Source of the DNA: Streptomyces davaonensis JCM 4913
GTDB lineage: Bacteria; Actinomycetota; Actinomycetes; Streptomycetales; Streptomycetaceae
DNA: 64,000 bases
Direction: 5' to 3'
Assembly (NCBI RefSeq): GCF_000349325.1
Contig: NC_020504.1
Span: forward strand, 1,302,001-1,366,000
Shown here: one piece after another, positions 56,703 to 64,000 of the stretch
Layout of the letters: each line of letters opens with the position of its first letter
How positions within the stretch are numbered: the first letter of the stretch is position 1
The notes under the pieces: model-generated
What the model saw: the letters and a program-made list of their open reading frames with translations, nothing else
What the model was told of the DNA's origin: nothing
Database searches by the model: none
Translations under genes and position numbers: made by a program

Positions 56703-57119
56703 TCAGTGCGGGAAGACGACCGTCAGCAGGCGGAAGAGTTCGGCGCGTTCGTCGTCGGACAGCTGGTCCAGGCCCGTCTGCGTCCGTTCCATCCGCTCGC
56801 GGATCGTGTCGATCGCCTTCTCGCCCGCCTCGGTCAGGGCGACGTTCTTCACGCGGCGGTCGGTGGCGCTGACCTCGCGGTGGACCAGGTCACGCTTCTC
56901 GAGCCGGTCGATGATGCCGGTCATGTTCGACGCGTCGCAGGACAGGGTGACCGCCAGCGAGCGCATGGAGGCGGGCGCGCGGCGCAGCACCGAGAGGGTC
57001 TTCGCCTGGCTGGAGGTGAGGCTCATGTCGGCGGCGGCGGCCGTGAAGTCGGCGTAGTGCGTACTGACCGAGTGTGCGAGCAACTCCATGAGCTGCGCCT
57101 TGGACGGGGTGGACGGCAT
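56703..57119 (-). CDS. MarR-family regulator of the adjacent MFS pump
   Basis: 138 residues from the ATG at 57119 (MPSTPSKAQLMELLAH); an in-frame ATG at 57164 is possible but lies within the operator. wHTH: MSLTSSQAKTLSVLRRAPASMRSLAVTLSCDASNMTGIIDRLEKRDLVHREVS, with the wing ATDRRVKNVALTEAG. It is divergent from an MFS transporter, with two strong palindromes between, a standard MarR-pump module in which drug or phenolic ligand relieves repression. Confidence 0.9.
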   Translation of the reverse strand: MPSTPSKAQLMELLAHSVSTHYADFTAAAADMSLTSSQAKTLSVLRRAPASMRSLAVTLSCDASNMTGIIDRLEKRDLVHREVSATDRRVKNVALTEAGEKAIDTIRERMERTQTGLDQLSDDERAELFRLLTVVFPH

Positions 57120-57137
57120 GCGTCGAGGGTAGCGCGA

Positions 57138-57158
57138 AAGCTTGAGTACCTCAAACTT
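57138..57158. promoter_or_regulatory. MarR operator 1
   Basis: 21-base palindrome with 9-base arms (AAGCTTGAG, centre TAC, CTCAAACTT), one mismatch. The core TTGAG-N3-CTCAA is a typical MarR site. Confidence 0.7.
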
Positions 57159-57182
57159 TGACATCCGCCAGGAGCTCATTGT

Positions 57183-57195
57183 TTGATGTCATCAA
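57183..57195. promoter_or_regulatory. MarR operator 2
   Basis: TTGAT-GTC-ATCAA, perfect 5-base arms, with the same spacing as operator 1 and centred about 41 bases away (about four helical turns). Confidence 0.65.
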
Positions 57196-57214
57196 GCATC
57201 GAGCACTTCAATGA

Positions 57215-57243
57215 TTTGGTACCTCGACGGTTTGGTACCTCGA
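57215..57243. repeat. 13-base direct repeat in the MFS leader
   Basis: TTTGGTACCTCGA occurs at 57215-57227 and 57231-57243. Each copy contains GTACCTC, as in operator 1, so these may be further MarR half-sites. Confidence 0.55.
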
Positions 57244-57291
57244 TCTTCGATGCAGCCATCCTTCGGGCACCCTTCCACCGGAAAGAAGACC

Positions 57292-58818
57292 GTGAAGTCC
57301 TCCCTTGCCACCGCGCCCAAGCGCCGCACCGGCAGCCTCAGTCTCGTCCTGGTGCTGGGACTCGCCGCCATGGTCGTGTCGATGATGCAGACCCTGGTCA
57401 TCCCGATCCTCGGCATCATCCAGAACGACCTCGGCGCCACGACTGCCCAGGTCAGCTGGGTCACCACCGCCACACTGCTGTCGGCCGCGGTCTTCACCCC
57501 GCTGCTGGGCCGCTTCGGCGACCAGCACGGCACCAAGCCGACCCTGCTCGGTGTACTGGTGGTGATGGTCGCCGGATCCGTGCTCGCCGCGACCACGAGT
57601 TCCATGCTGTGGCTCATCGTGGCCCGCGTGATGCAGGGTGCCGCCACCGCGATCTTCCCGCTCGCGCTGTCCGTACTGCGCGCGGAGATCGAGCCCGTGC
57701 GACTGCCCGGCGCCATGGCCCTGGTCAGCGGCACGCTCGGGTTCGGCAGCGGCCTCGCCCTGGTGAGCGCCGGACTGCTCACCCAGGGCGGGGACCCCGA
57801 CTACCACCAGGTCTTCTGGCTGGCCGCCGCGCTCGCCACCGCCGCGCTCATCGCGGTCGCGGTCGCCGTCCCCGCGCCCCGCACCCGGACCGGCGGGCGC
57901 ACCGACTGGCTCGGCGCCACCGGTCTCGCCCTGCTGCTCGTCCTGTTCCTGCTGCCCATCTCGCAGGGTCACACCTGGGGCTGGACCTCGGCCCGCACGC
58001 TCGCCCTGTTCGCCGGTGCCGTCGTCACGACCGTCGTCTGGGTCCTCGTCGAACGACGGGTCAGCGACCCCCTGGTCGACATGAAGATGTTCGTGCACCG
58101 GCCGGTGCTGTTCACCAACCTCGCCGGGCTGCTGGTCGGGTTCGCCATGTTCTCCCAGTTCATCGGCGTCTCGTATCTCGTCCAGACGCCGGAGGAGATC
58201 GCCGGCTACGGCTTCGGCGCCTCCGTCCTGCGCGCCTCCGTCGTCTACCTGCTGCCTTCCGCTCTCGTCTCACTCGTCGCCGCCCAGTTCGGCGGCGTGC
58301 TGGTGCGCCGCATCGGCGCGCGTCTCACCCTCGCCGTCGGTGGCGTCTTCGGTGTCGTCGGTTTCGCCTGGCTGACCTTCGCCCACGGCACCACGGCGTC
58401 GGTGATCCTGGCCGGCATGGTCGTCGGCATCGCCATCAGCTTCGGCTACGCCGCGATGCCCGCGCTGATCGTGGCGGGCGTCCCCCACCACCAGACCGGC
58501 ATCGCCAACGGCATCAACTCCATCTCCCGCTCCACCGGCAGCGCGATCGGCAGCGCCGTGATCACCTCGCTGCTCGCCTCCCAGACGCTCGACAACCTGC
58601 CCGCCGGGGTTCCCGCACTCCCCGCCGAGAGCCAGTACACGCTGAGCTTCGCCCTCGCCGGGATGGCGTTCGCGCTGGTCATCGGCGTGGCCATGGTGGG
58701 CCTGGCGATCCGCGGCAGGGCCTCGTCCCCGACCGTGGACAAGCCGGCCGTCGACAAGCCGACGGCGGCGTCGGGCGACGGCGAAACCGAGCCGACGCGC
58801 ACAGCCGTCACGGCCTGA
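57292..58818 (+). CDS. EmrB/QacA-type MFS transporter (14 helices)
   Basis: 508 residues from the GTG at 57292, preceded by GGAAAGAAG; an ATG at 57250 is the alternative. Family signatures: VSWVTTATLLSAAVFTPLLGRFGDQHGTKPTLL (motif A), ARVMQGAATAIFPLALSVL and GLALVSAGLLTQ. Around 14 membrane helices, with an acidic Thr-rich tail. It is probably a multidrug or metabolite exporter repressed by the divergent MarR protein through the palindromes at 57138-57195. Confidence 0.9.
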   Translation: MKSSLATAPKRRTGSLSLVLVLGLAAMVVSMMQTLVIPILGIIQNDLGATTAQVSWVTTATLLSAAVFTPLLGRFGDQHGTKPTLLGVLVVMVAGSVLAATTSSMLWLIVARVMQGAATAIFPLALSVLRAEIEPVRLPGAMALVSGTLGFGSGLALVSAGLLTQGGDPDYHQVFWLAAALATAALIAVAVAVPAPRTRTGGRTDWLGATGLALLLVLFLLPISQGHTWGWTSARTLALFAGAVVTTVVWVLVERRVSDPLVDMKMFVHRPVLFTNLAGLLVGFAMFSQFIGVSYLVQTPEEIAGYGFGASVLRASVVYLLPSALVSLVAAQFGGVLVRRIGARLTLAVGGVFGVVGFAWLTFAHGTTASVILAGMVVGIAISFGYAAMPALIVAGVPHHQTGIANGINSISRSTGSAIGSAVITSLLASQTLDNLPAGVPALPAESQYTLSFALAGMAFALVIGVAMVGLAIRGRASSPTVDKPAVDKPTAASGDGETEPTRTAVTA

Positions 58819-58826
58819 CCGGGCGA

Positions 58827-60536
58827 CTAGAAGCCGAACACCTGGGTCCAGGTCCAGTCGTCCTCGACAACGCCCACGCCCATGGTGGTCAGGTCGCAGT
58901 TGAGGATGTTCTCCCGGTGACCCTGGGAGTTCATCCACGACTCCATCACGGCCTCCGGGGTGCTCTGCCCCTGCGCGATGTTCTCGGCGCCGGGCGACGG
59001 GTGCCCCTGGGCGGCGGCCCGGTCGGCGAAGGTGCGGCCGTCCTGGCTGGTGTGGTCGAAGTACTGGTTCTTCGACATGTCCTCGCTGTGCAGTTGAGCG
59101 GCCCGGGCGAGCCGGGCGTCGAGGGTCACGGGCTGGCAACCGGCCTTCTGGCGCTCCGTGTTGACGAGGGCCAGGACCTGCGCGGCAGCCGAGGTGTCGG
59201 CGGGGGCGGCGGCGGGGGTCGTGGACGGGCGGGGCGCGGGCGTCGTCGGCTCCGCCGCCTGCTTCGTGCGCGACGGTGTCGGCTCGGGCTTCGGGGACTT
59301 GGCGCGCGGCTTGGCGGAGGGTGACTTGCTGGCCGACGGGGACGGAGACGCCGAGGAGGCGGCCGGCGCGGAGGAGGAGTCCTGGGTCGGCGCCTCGCCC
59401 TGCGTGTCGGCGGCGGACCGGACCGTGTCGCCCTCCCCGTCCGACTGCACGCTCAAGGTCGCGACGGTGCCACCCGTGATCAGTACGGCGACCGCGGCGG
59501 CTACGCCGGTGATGCGGCCGCGCTGGGATATTCGCCCCGGTTTGCGATGCCCGTGCCGACGGCCCCCAGCGCGTGCGGCGCGCATTGACGCGAGCACGGC
59601 CGTGGGCTCCCCCGCAGATCCGGACGGCGTACCGAATTCCGGGTGGCCGTGAGCATGGTCGGGCTCCGGGGCAGCGGAATGACCGTGGACCGGGGGCACC
59701 CCGAACGCGGTGGTTGCGGCCGCGGTTTCCGTACCCGCGAAGGCCGTCAGCCCGGCCAGGCCGGTCAGCGCGGCAGCCACGGGCACCAGGCCCAGGCCCA
59801 CCAACAGCCCCTCGGCCGGGAACAGGTCGGCCTGGTGGCCCGAGCACCGCACACAGTCCCGTGCGTGCCGGGCGATGCGCTTGCGCCACAGCGGCGACGG
59901 GCGGCGGTCCCAGTTCCCGATCAGCTGGTCGAGGCGATCGCACAACGGCGTCGCGGACAGCGCACGTACCACCAGGCGGGCCGTCTCCAACTGGGCCTTC
60001 ATCCGCTGCACCCGCACGGCCGTGTGCTGCGGCGACACCTCCAGCGCCGCGGACACCTCGGCCCGGCTCAGCTCGCCGACGGCCTCCAGCCACCACAGCG
60101 ACAGCAGCACCCGGTCGTCGCCGTCCAGCCAGCGCGTGGCCTCCGCCACCTCACGCCGCTGGCCCTCCAGACCGAGCCGCACGATCGTCAGGTCCACGAA
60201 GTCCGCACCGGGGTCGGCCACGTCGTAGGCGTCCTGGAGCTCCGAGCCCGCCGGTGCCACCTGCTGCCGGTACTGGTAGGTGCGGATCTGGTTCATCGTG
60301 ATCGCCACCAGCCAGGACCGGAAGCTGCCCGCGTCATGCAGCGAACCGAGGCCACGCAGTGCGCGGAGCATGGTCTCCTGCACGACGTCATCCACGTCGG
60401 CGTGCCCGTTCAGCGCCCGGCCCACGATGTTGTACACCAGCGGCAGATACGCGCCGACCAGCTCGTCCTGCGCCCACAGGGCACCCCGCTGCGCCGCCTC
60501 GACCACGGCGTACTCGTGCTCTCCCCTTGCTGCCAT
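58827..60536 (-). CDS. ECF-like sigma factor fused to membrane segment and extracellular CAP domain
   Basis: 569 residues. Sigma region 2 at ~25-90 (LVYNIVGRALNGHADVDDVVQETMLRALRGL, FRSWLVAITMNQIRTYQYR) and region 4 at ~140-190 (LSRAEVSAALEVSPQHTAVRVQRMKAQL). A zinc-type H224-x3-C228-x2-C231 motif follows, as in ZAS anti-sigma domains. Hydrophobic stretches lie at 242-266 and 343-364, the second preceded by a very basic segment (inside-positive), then a Ser/Pro/Lys stalk and a CAP/SCP domain at ~448-569 (ALVNTERQKAGCQPVTLDARL, HSEDMSKNQYFDHTSQDGRTF, GAENIAQG, WMNSQGHRENIL). It is a single protein joining sigma, putative anti-sigma and extracellular sensor or effector parts. Confidence 0.85.
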   Translation of the reverse strand: MAARGEHEYAVVEAAQRGALWAQDELVGAYLPLVYNIVGRALNGHADVDDVVQETMLRALRGLGSLHDAGSFRSWLVAITMNQIRTYQYRQQVAPAGSELQDAYDVADPGADFVDLTIVRLGLEGQRREVAEATRWLDGDDRVLLSLWWLEAVGELSRAEVSAALEVSPQHTAVRVQRMKAQLETARLVVRALSATPLCDRLDQLIGNWDRRPSPLWRKRIARHARDCVRCSGHQADLFPAEGLLVGLGLVPVAAALTGLAGLTAFAGTETAAATTAFGVPPVHGHSAAPEPDHAHGHPEFGTPSGSAGEPTAVLASMRAARAGGRRHGHRKPGRISQRGRITGVAAAVAVLITGGTVATLSVQSDGEGDTVRSAADTQGEAPTQDSSSAPAASSASPSPSASKSPSAKPRAKSPKPEPTPSRTKQAAEPTTPAPRPSTTPAAAPADTSAAAQVLALVNTERQKAGCQPVTLDARLARAAQLHSEDMSKNQYFDHTSQDGRTFADRAAAQGHPSPGAENIAQGQSTPEAVMESWMNSQGHRENILNCDLTTMGVGVVEDDWTWTQVFGF

Positions 60537-60694
60537 GCCTGACTCACATCCCTCTCCGGTCCACGCATTCTTTCGCCCGGTACAAGGGGAGACCTCCGGC
60601 CGGGGGTGGCATAACAGAAAATCGGCGCGTCACTGCTCATCGGCCGACGGGCCTGGACGGTACCTGGCTCGGGGCGGCTCCGTACAGGGACGGC

Positions 60695-61855
60695 TCATCC
60701 GCCTGCCCGTCGGTTCTCCTCCTCGACACTCACCGGCCGGTCGTTCCTCAACTCGGTGAACAGCCGCTGTGCCTTGGCCGGGTCCCACTTCACGGCGCTG
60801 CCCTTCGAGGTGCTGATTCCCGGACCCGCCAAGGGAACGCTGATCTGTTCGCCTGCTCCGGAGGACACACCCCGCATCGCCTGGAACAGCGAGACGAGGG
60901 TGGACAGTTGCATGTCCTTGTCCACCACGAGGGTGTCCAGTGCCGCGCCCAGCAAGGGATAGGACCGGAACGGGTTGAGCGCTGTGCCCGGTGTGGCCGC
61001 CTTGTGGGCGAGCGCGGCGAGGAACTTCTGCTGGTTCTTGCTGCGCCCCAGGTCACCCTCGGCCTCCTGATGCCGCTGGCGCACGAACGCGAGCGCCTGC
61101 GCGCCGTCCAGGGTGTGGCAGCCCCGCGTCAGGTCAAGACCCGACTTCTCGTCCTTGATGTTCCGGTCCAGGCACATGTCCACCCCGCCGACCGCGTCGA
61201 CGACTCCGACGAAGCCGCCGAAGCCGATCTCCGCGTAGTGGTCGACGCGGAGGCTCGTGTTGAGCTCGACGGTCCGCACGAGGAGGCGGGCGCCGCCCAG
61301 CGAGTAGGCGGCGTTCAGCTTGTTCCGCGCCCGATGGTGCCGCTTGCCGGTGTCGGGGTCGACGTAGGACGGGAGGGTCACCCACGAGTCGCGGGGCAGG
61401 CTCACCAACGTGGTGCCGTGGGCGCCGGTGTGCAGCAGCATCATCGCGTCGGTACGGCCGCCACCGCCCCCACCGGCGTGCAGGTCCTGCTTGGCCTGCT
61501 CGGACAGGCCGTCACGGCTGTCGGAACCGACGATGAGGTAGGTGCTCCCCTTCCCCTGCGAGGGACGTCCCGGGACCGAACCGAGGTCGACCGACCGGTC
61601 GAGTTCGAGGTCGGCCCAGGCATACGTGCCGCCTCCGGTCAGGAGCAGCGCGCAGAGCAGCAATGCCGACAGCCGTGCGATGCGGCGCCGCCGGCTGGGC
61701 CGTACCCAGGGGGGCCGCGTCCCGCGAGAGGTGCCGCCGCCCGGCAGCTCCTCGTGCGGACGCGGTTCCTGGTACGGCCGTGTCTCTTCCGTCTGCGCGA
61801 CGACCTGCCCTTGGATCACCCGGGGCGCCGGTGTCCGCCCGCTCCAGTCACTCAT
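60695..61855 (-). CDS. LCP (LytR-CpsA-Psr) family protein
   Basis: 386 residues from the ATG at 61855 (MSDWSGRTPAPR), with GGGGGTGG upstream. Cytoplasmic Pro-rich N-terminus, membrane helix ~65-83 (ARLSALLLCALLLTGGGTYAWA), then the LCP domain (~110-345): LIVGSDSRDGLSE, TDAMMLLHTGAHGTTLVSLPRDSWV, HRARNKLNAAYSLGGARLLVRTVE, and LTRGCHTLDGAQALAFVRQRH. The Asp and Arg residues that hold the pyrophosphate lipid are present. LCP enzymes attach teichoic acids, polysaccharides or glycoproteins to peptidoglycan. It lies 16 bases after the glycosyltransferase gene and probably attaches that enzyme's product to the wall. Confidence 0.92.
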   Translation of the reverse strand: MSDWSGRTPAPRVIQGQVVAQTEETRPYQEPRPHEELPGGGTSRGTRPPWVRPSRRRRIARLSALLLCALLLTGGGTYAWADLELDRSVDLGSVPGRPSQGKGSTYLIVGSDSRDGLSEQAKQDLHAGGGGGGRTDAMMLLHTGAHGTTLVSLPRDSWVTLPSYVDPDTGKRHHRARNKLNAAYSLGGARLLVRTVELNTSLRVDHYAEIGFGGFVGVVDAVGGVDMCLDRNIKDEKSGLDLTRGCHTLDGAQALAFVRQRHQEAEGDLGRSKNQQKFLAALAHKAATPGTALNPFRSYPLLGAALDTLVVDKDMQLSTLVSLFQAMRGVSSGAGEQISVPLAGPGISTSKGSAVKWDPAKAQRLFTELRNDRPVSVEEENRRAGG

Positions 61856-61871
61856 GGGTTCCACCCCCTGA

Positions 61872-63974
61872 TCAGTTCGACGACAACTCCCGTGCGGTGA
61901 CCGGCTGTCTCAGCTGTTCCGTGGCGGCGGTACCCGCACGCTGCATGCGGTGCCACTTCAGCCGCGTGCCGACCAGCAGGGCGAACACGGACTGGATGAC
62001 GACCAGATACATCAGCTGCCGGTAGACGAAGAGCTGGAACGGCATCGACCACAGGGTCCGCAGCCTTTCCCCGTCGAGCCTCAACGCGTAACCGGCGCAG
62101 AGCAGTTGGAGGACGAGGAAGGTGAGCCAGATTCCCAGCGACTGCCGGAGATCGCTGAAGAGCACACCGTAGAGCAGGAACAGGTCGACAACCGGGGCGA
62201 TCAGCGGCAGGACCACCTGGAAGATCGCCAGGTACGACAGCCCGCGGCGCGCGAAGCGTCCGGCGGAGCCCACTTCCAGGACGGCCCCGCGGTGCTTCCA
62301 CATCGCCTGGAGCGTGCCGTAGCACCAGCGGTAGCGCTGCCGCCACAACTGCCGTAGCGACGTGGGAACTTCGGTCCAGGCGATGGCCGATTCCTCGTAG
62401 ACCACGCGCCAGCCCGCCCGCCACAGGGCCATCGTGAGGTCGGTGTCCTCGGCGAGCGTGTCCTCGCTGACCCCGCCGACGCCCAGCAGCGCGTCCCGGC
62501 GGAAGGCGCCGATGGCTCCCGGCACCGTCGGCATGCACTCCAGCACCTCGAACATCCGCCGGTCCAGGTTGAAGCCGAAGACGTACTCCAGATGCTGCCA
62601 TCGGCCGAGCAGGCCGCGCCGGTTGCCGACCTTGGTGTTGCCGCTCACCGCGCCGACGGCCGGGTGCGCGAGCGGCTGGATGAGCCGATACAGGGCGTCG
62701 GGTTCGAAGACGGTGTCGGCGTCGACCATCACCACGATGTCGTACGAGGCATGCGCCAGACCGGTGTTGAGCGCGGCCGCCTTGCCCGCGTTGGGCTGCC
62801 GGATCACCCGCACTCGTGGGTCGTCGATCCAGGTCGCGAGGTCGGCCGTGCCGTCCGTCGAGCCGTCGTCGATCACGACGATCTCAAGGTAGGGGTGCGT
62901 GGACGCGAGCAGGGAATGGATCGTGGACTCGATGCCGGCCTCTTCGTTGTACGCCGGCACGAGCACGGTCACGGGTGCCTGTACCTCCCTCAGCCAGGGC
63001 GAGCCGGGGCGGAAACGGGTCAGACGCCGGACGTGGGCGCGGGCGAAGACGGTCAGCATCAGCAGGCGCAGCACGCCCAGCACACCCAGGGCGAGCATCA
63101 CCCAGTTCATGGTGTGCGTGAACGTGTGCCCGGCCGTCGTGGTCCAGTTCAACGCCCTGCCCTGCCACCGTTCGGCCGTCGAGACCTGTGTGTCGGCCGA
63201 GGGCATGCCGAGCGCGGCCGTGACCGTGGTGAACCGCTTGGCGTGCGGGTTGCCGAGCAGGTCCTTCGCCTCCCGGTACGCCAGGTCCGTCTGGCTGAAC
63301 TGGCGGACCATGCCGTGGGCCGGATCCCGGTCGGGCCGGTCCGCGGCGACCAGCACATAGCCGTCCGCGGCGGCGTGCCGGGCCGCCGTCCACTCGGCAC
63401 CGCACAGGGTGTCCACCTCAGTCGTCATCGGCATCCGCAGCAGGCTGGTGCGGATGCCCGCCGAACCGGCGAGGGTCTTCTGGGTGAGCGTCAACTCCAT
63501 CGCGGTGCGCACCCGCGACGAGGAGCCGAGGTCGGCCCCCGTGTAGGTGTGGGAGCCGATTTCGTGGCCCTCGGCGAGGATCCGCCGGATCAGCTCCGGG
63601 TGCCGGGCCGCCTGGGCCCCGAGCACGAAGAAGGTCGCGTGTGCGTGGTGCCGGCGCAGCAGGTCGAGGATGCGCGGGGTCCACACCGGGTCGGGGCCGC
63701 CGTCGAAGGTGAGCGCGACGGTACCGGCCGGCATGGCCGAGGAGGTGACGTCGTGGTCTCCTCCGATGCGGCGCAGGACGGGCCCGCTCTTGTCCACGGC
63801 CTCGGGCACAGGTTCGGTGCAGGGGATCCGCGACTTGGCGGCGTCCACCTCGTGGGCGGTCCAGCCCTCGAAGAGCAGGGCGACGATGACGACGGGCAGG
63901 GTCAGGACCAGCAGCCTCCAGTGACCGCGGGGCTCGCGGGAACGCGCGTGCCGGCGTCGGGCCGAGCGGCTCAA
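61872..63974 (-). CDS. MatB-like polysaccharide synthase: degenerate NodB deacetylase domain plus GT2 glycosyltransferase
   Basis: 700 residues from a TTG start (GGGGGAG upstream). A first membrane helix at ~19-38 is followed by an external NodB-type domain (~85-260), then a helix at ~290-312, a GT2 domain (~335-560) and about four C-terminal helices. GT2 motifs are intact: VLVPAYNEEAGIESTI, IDDGSTDGT, VMVDADTVF, AEDTDL and RQRYRW, as in PNAG/hyaluronan-type processive synthases. In the deacetylase part the metal motifs are altered: TFDGGPDP instead of TFDDGP and SHTYTG instead of the second-His form, so it may be inactive. Such fusions (MatA/MatB in Streptomyces) make the glycan that aggregates mycelium. 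It is coupled to the LCP gene. Confidence 0.85.
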   Translation of the reverse strand: MSRSARRRHARSREPRGHWRLLVLTLPVVIVALLFEGWTAHEVDAAKSRIPCTEPVPEAVDKSGPVLRRIGGDHDVTSSAMPAGTVALTFDGGPDPVWTPRILDLLRRHHAHATFFVLGAQAARHPELIRRILAEGHEIGSHTYTGADLGSSSRVRTAMELTLTQKTLAGSAGIRTSLLRMPMTTEVDTLCGAEWTAARHAAADGYVLVAADRPDRDPAHGMVRQFSQTDLAYREAKDLLGNPHAKRFTTVTAALGMPSADTQVSTAERWQGRALNWTTTAGHTFTHTMNWVMLALGVLGVLRLLMLTVFARAHVRRLTRFRPGSPWLREVQAPVTVLVPAYNEEAGIESTIHSLLASTHPYLEIVVIDDGSTDGTADLATWIDDPRVRVIRQPNAGKAAALNTGLAHASYDIVVMVDADTVFEPDALYRLIQPLAHPAVGAVSGNTKVGNRRGLLGRWQHLEYVFGFNLDRRMFEVLECMPTVPGAIGAFRRDALLGVGGVSEDTLAEDTDLTMALWRAGWRVVYEESAIAWTEVPTSLRQLWRQRYRWCYGTLQAMWKHRGAVLEVGSAGRFARRGLSYLAIFQVVLPLIAPVVDLFLLYGVLFSDLRQSLGIWLTFLVLQLLCAGYALRLDGERLRTLWSMPFQLFVYRQLMYLVVIQSVFALLVGTRLKWHRMQRAGTAATEQLRQPVTARELSSN

Positions 63975-64000
63975 ACCACACTCCCCCGGGTGACGTTAAT

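Overview
The window looks like Streptomyces chromosome. GC content is very high, GTG and TTG starts are common, genes are packed with ATGA/GTGA overlaps, and there are two AfsR/SARP-type regulators, several extracytoplasmic-function (ECF) sigma factors, STAS proteins and a thaumatin-glucanase fusion. No rRNA, tRNA, CRISPR array, replication origin or biosynthetic megasynthase is visible, and no stretch longer than about 300 bases lacks a gene.

Layout. 1-5.7 kb: housekeeping and accessory genes (saccharopine dehydrogenase-like 3' end, small secreted protein, MarR regulator, fructosamine-kinase family protein, a 579-residue protein with a C-terminal PH-like module, secreted trypsin-like protease). 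5.7-7.0 kb: an intact IS982-type insertion sequence with a CTAG target duplication that splits a small membrane-protein gene. 7-13.4 kb: TPR protein and two efflux modules, each an MFS pump with its XRE-cupin repressor, plus a PAT-type acetyltransferase. 13.5-25.6 kb: TPR/ATPase/STAS genes, phosphoglucomutase, a methyltransferase, pyruvate carboxylase and hypotheticals.

25.7-53.8 kb is the most interesting part. A SARP regulator sits at each end (25707 and 52264). Between them are an ECF sigma factor, a type IV secretion-like locus (lytic transglycosylase, two pilin-like peptides, VirB8-like, VirB6/TrbL-like, a VirB4 split over two genes, VirD4/TraG, NlpC/P60 hydrolase) and a block of probable effector genes. 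There is no relaxase. One effector candidate has the four-residue pocket signature of CD38-type ADP-ribosyl cyclases. Another looks like a TcdB/sugar-binding-region glycosyltransferase. Each is divergently paired with one of two near-identical DUF4913 genes. At least ten copies of one ECF-type promoter (TGAACC, 16-17 bases, CGTTG) lie upstream of these genes, and I noticed none outside this interval. I infer a dedicated sigma regulon controlling a contact-dependent or developmental protein-export system, with cell-wall and glucan-degrading accessory enzymes.

53.8-64 kb: PucR regulator divergent from an acyl-CoA ligase, a MarR-MFS pair with clear operators, a sigma factor fused to a CAP domain, and an LCP plus MatB-like glycosyltransferase pair for cell-surface polysaccharide. 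The last gene starts within the window. The first gene enters from the left edge.
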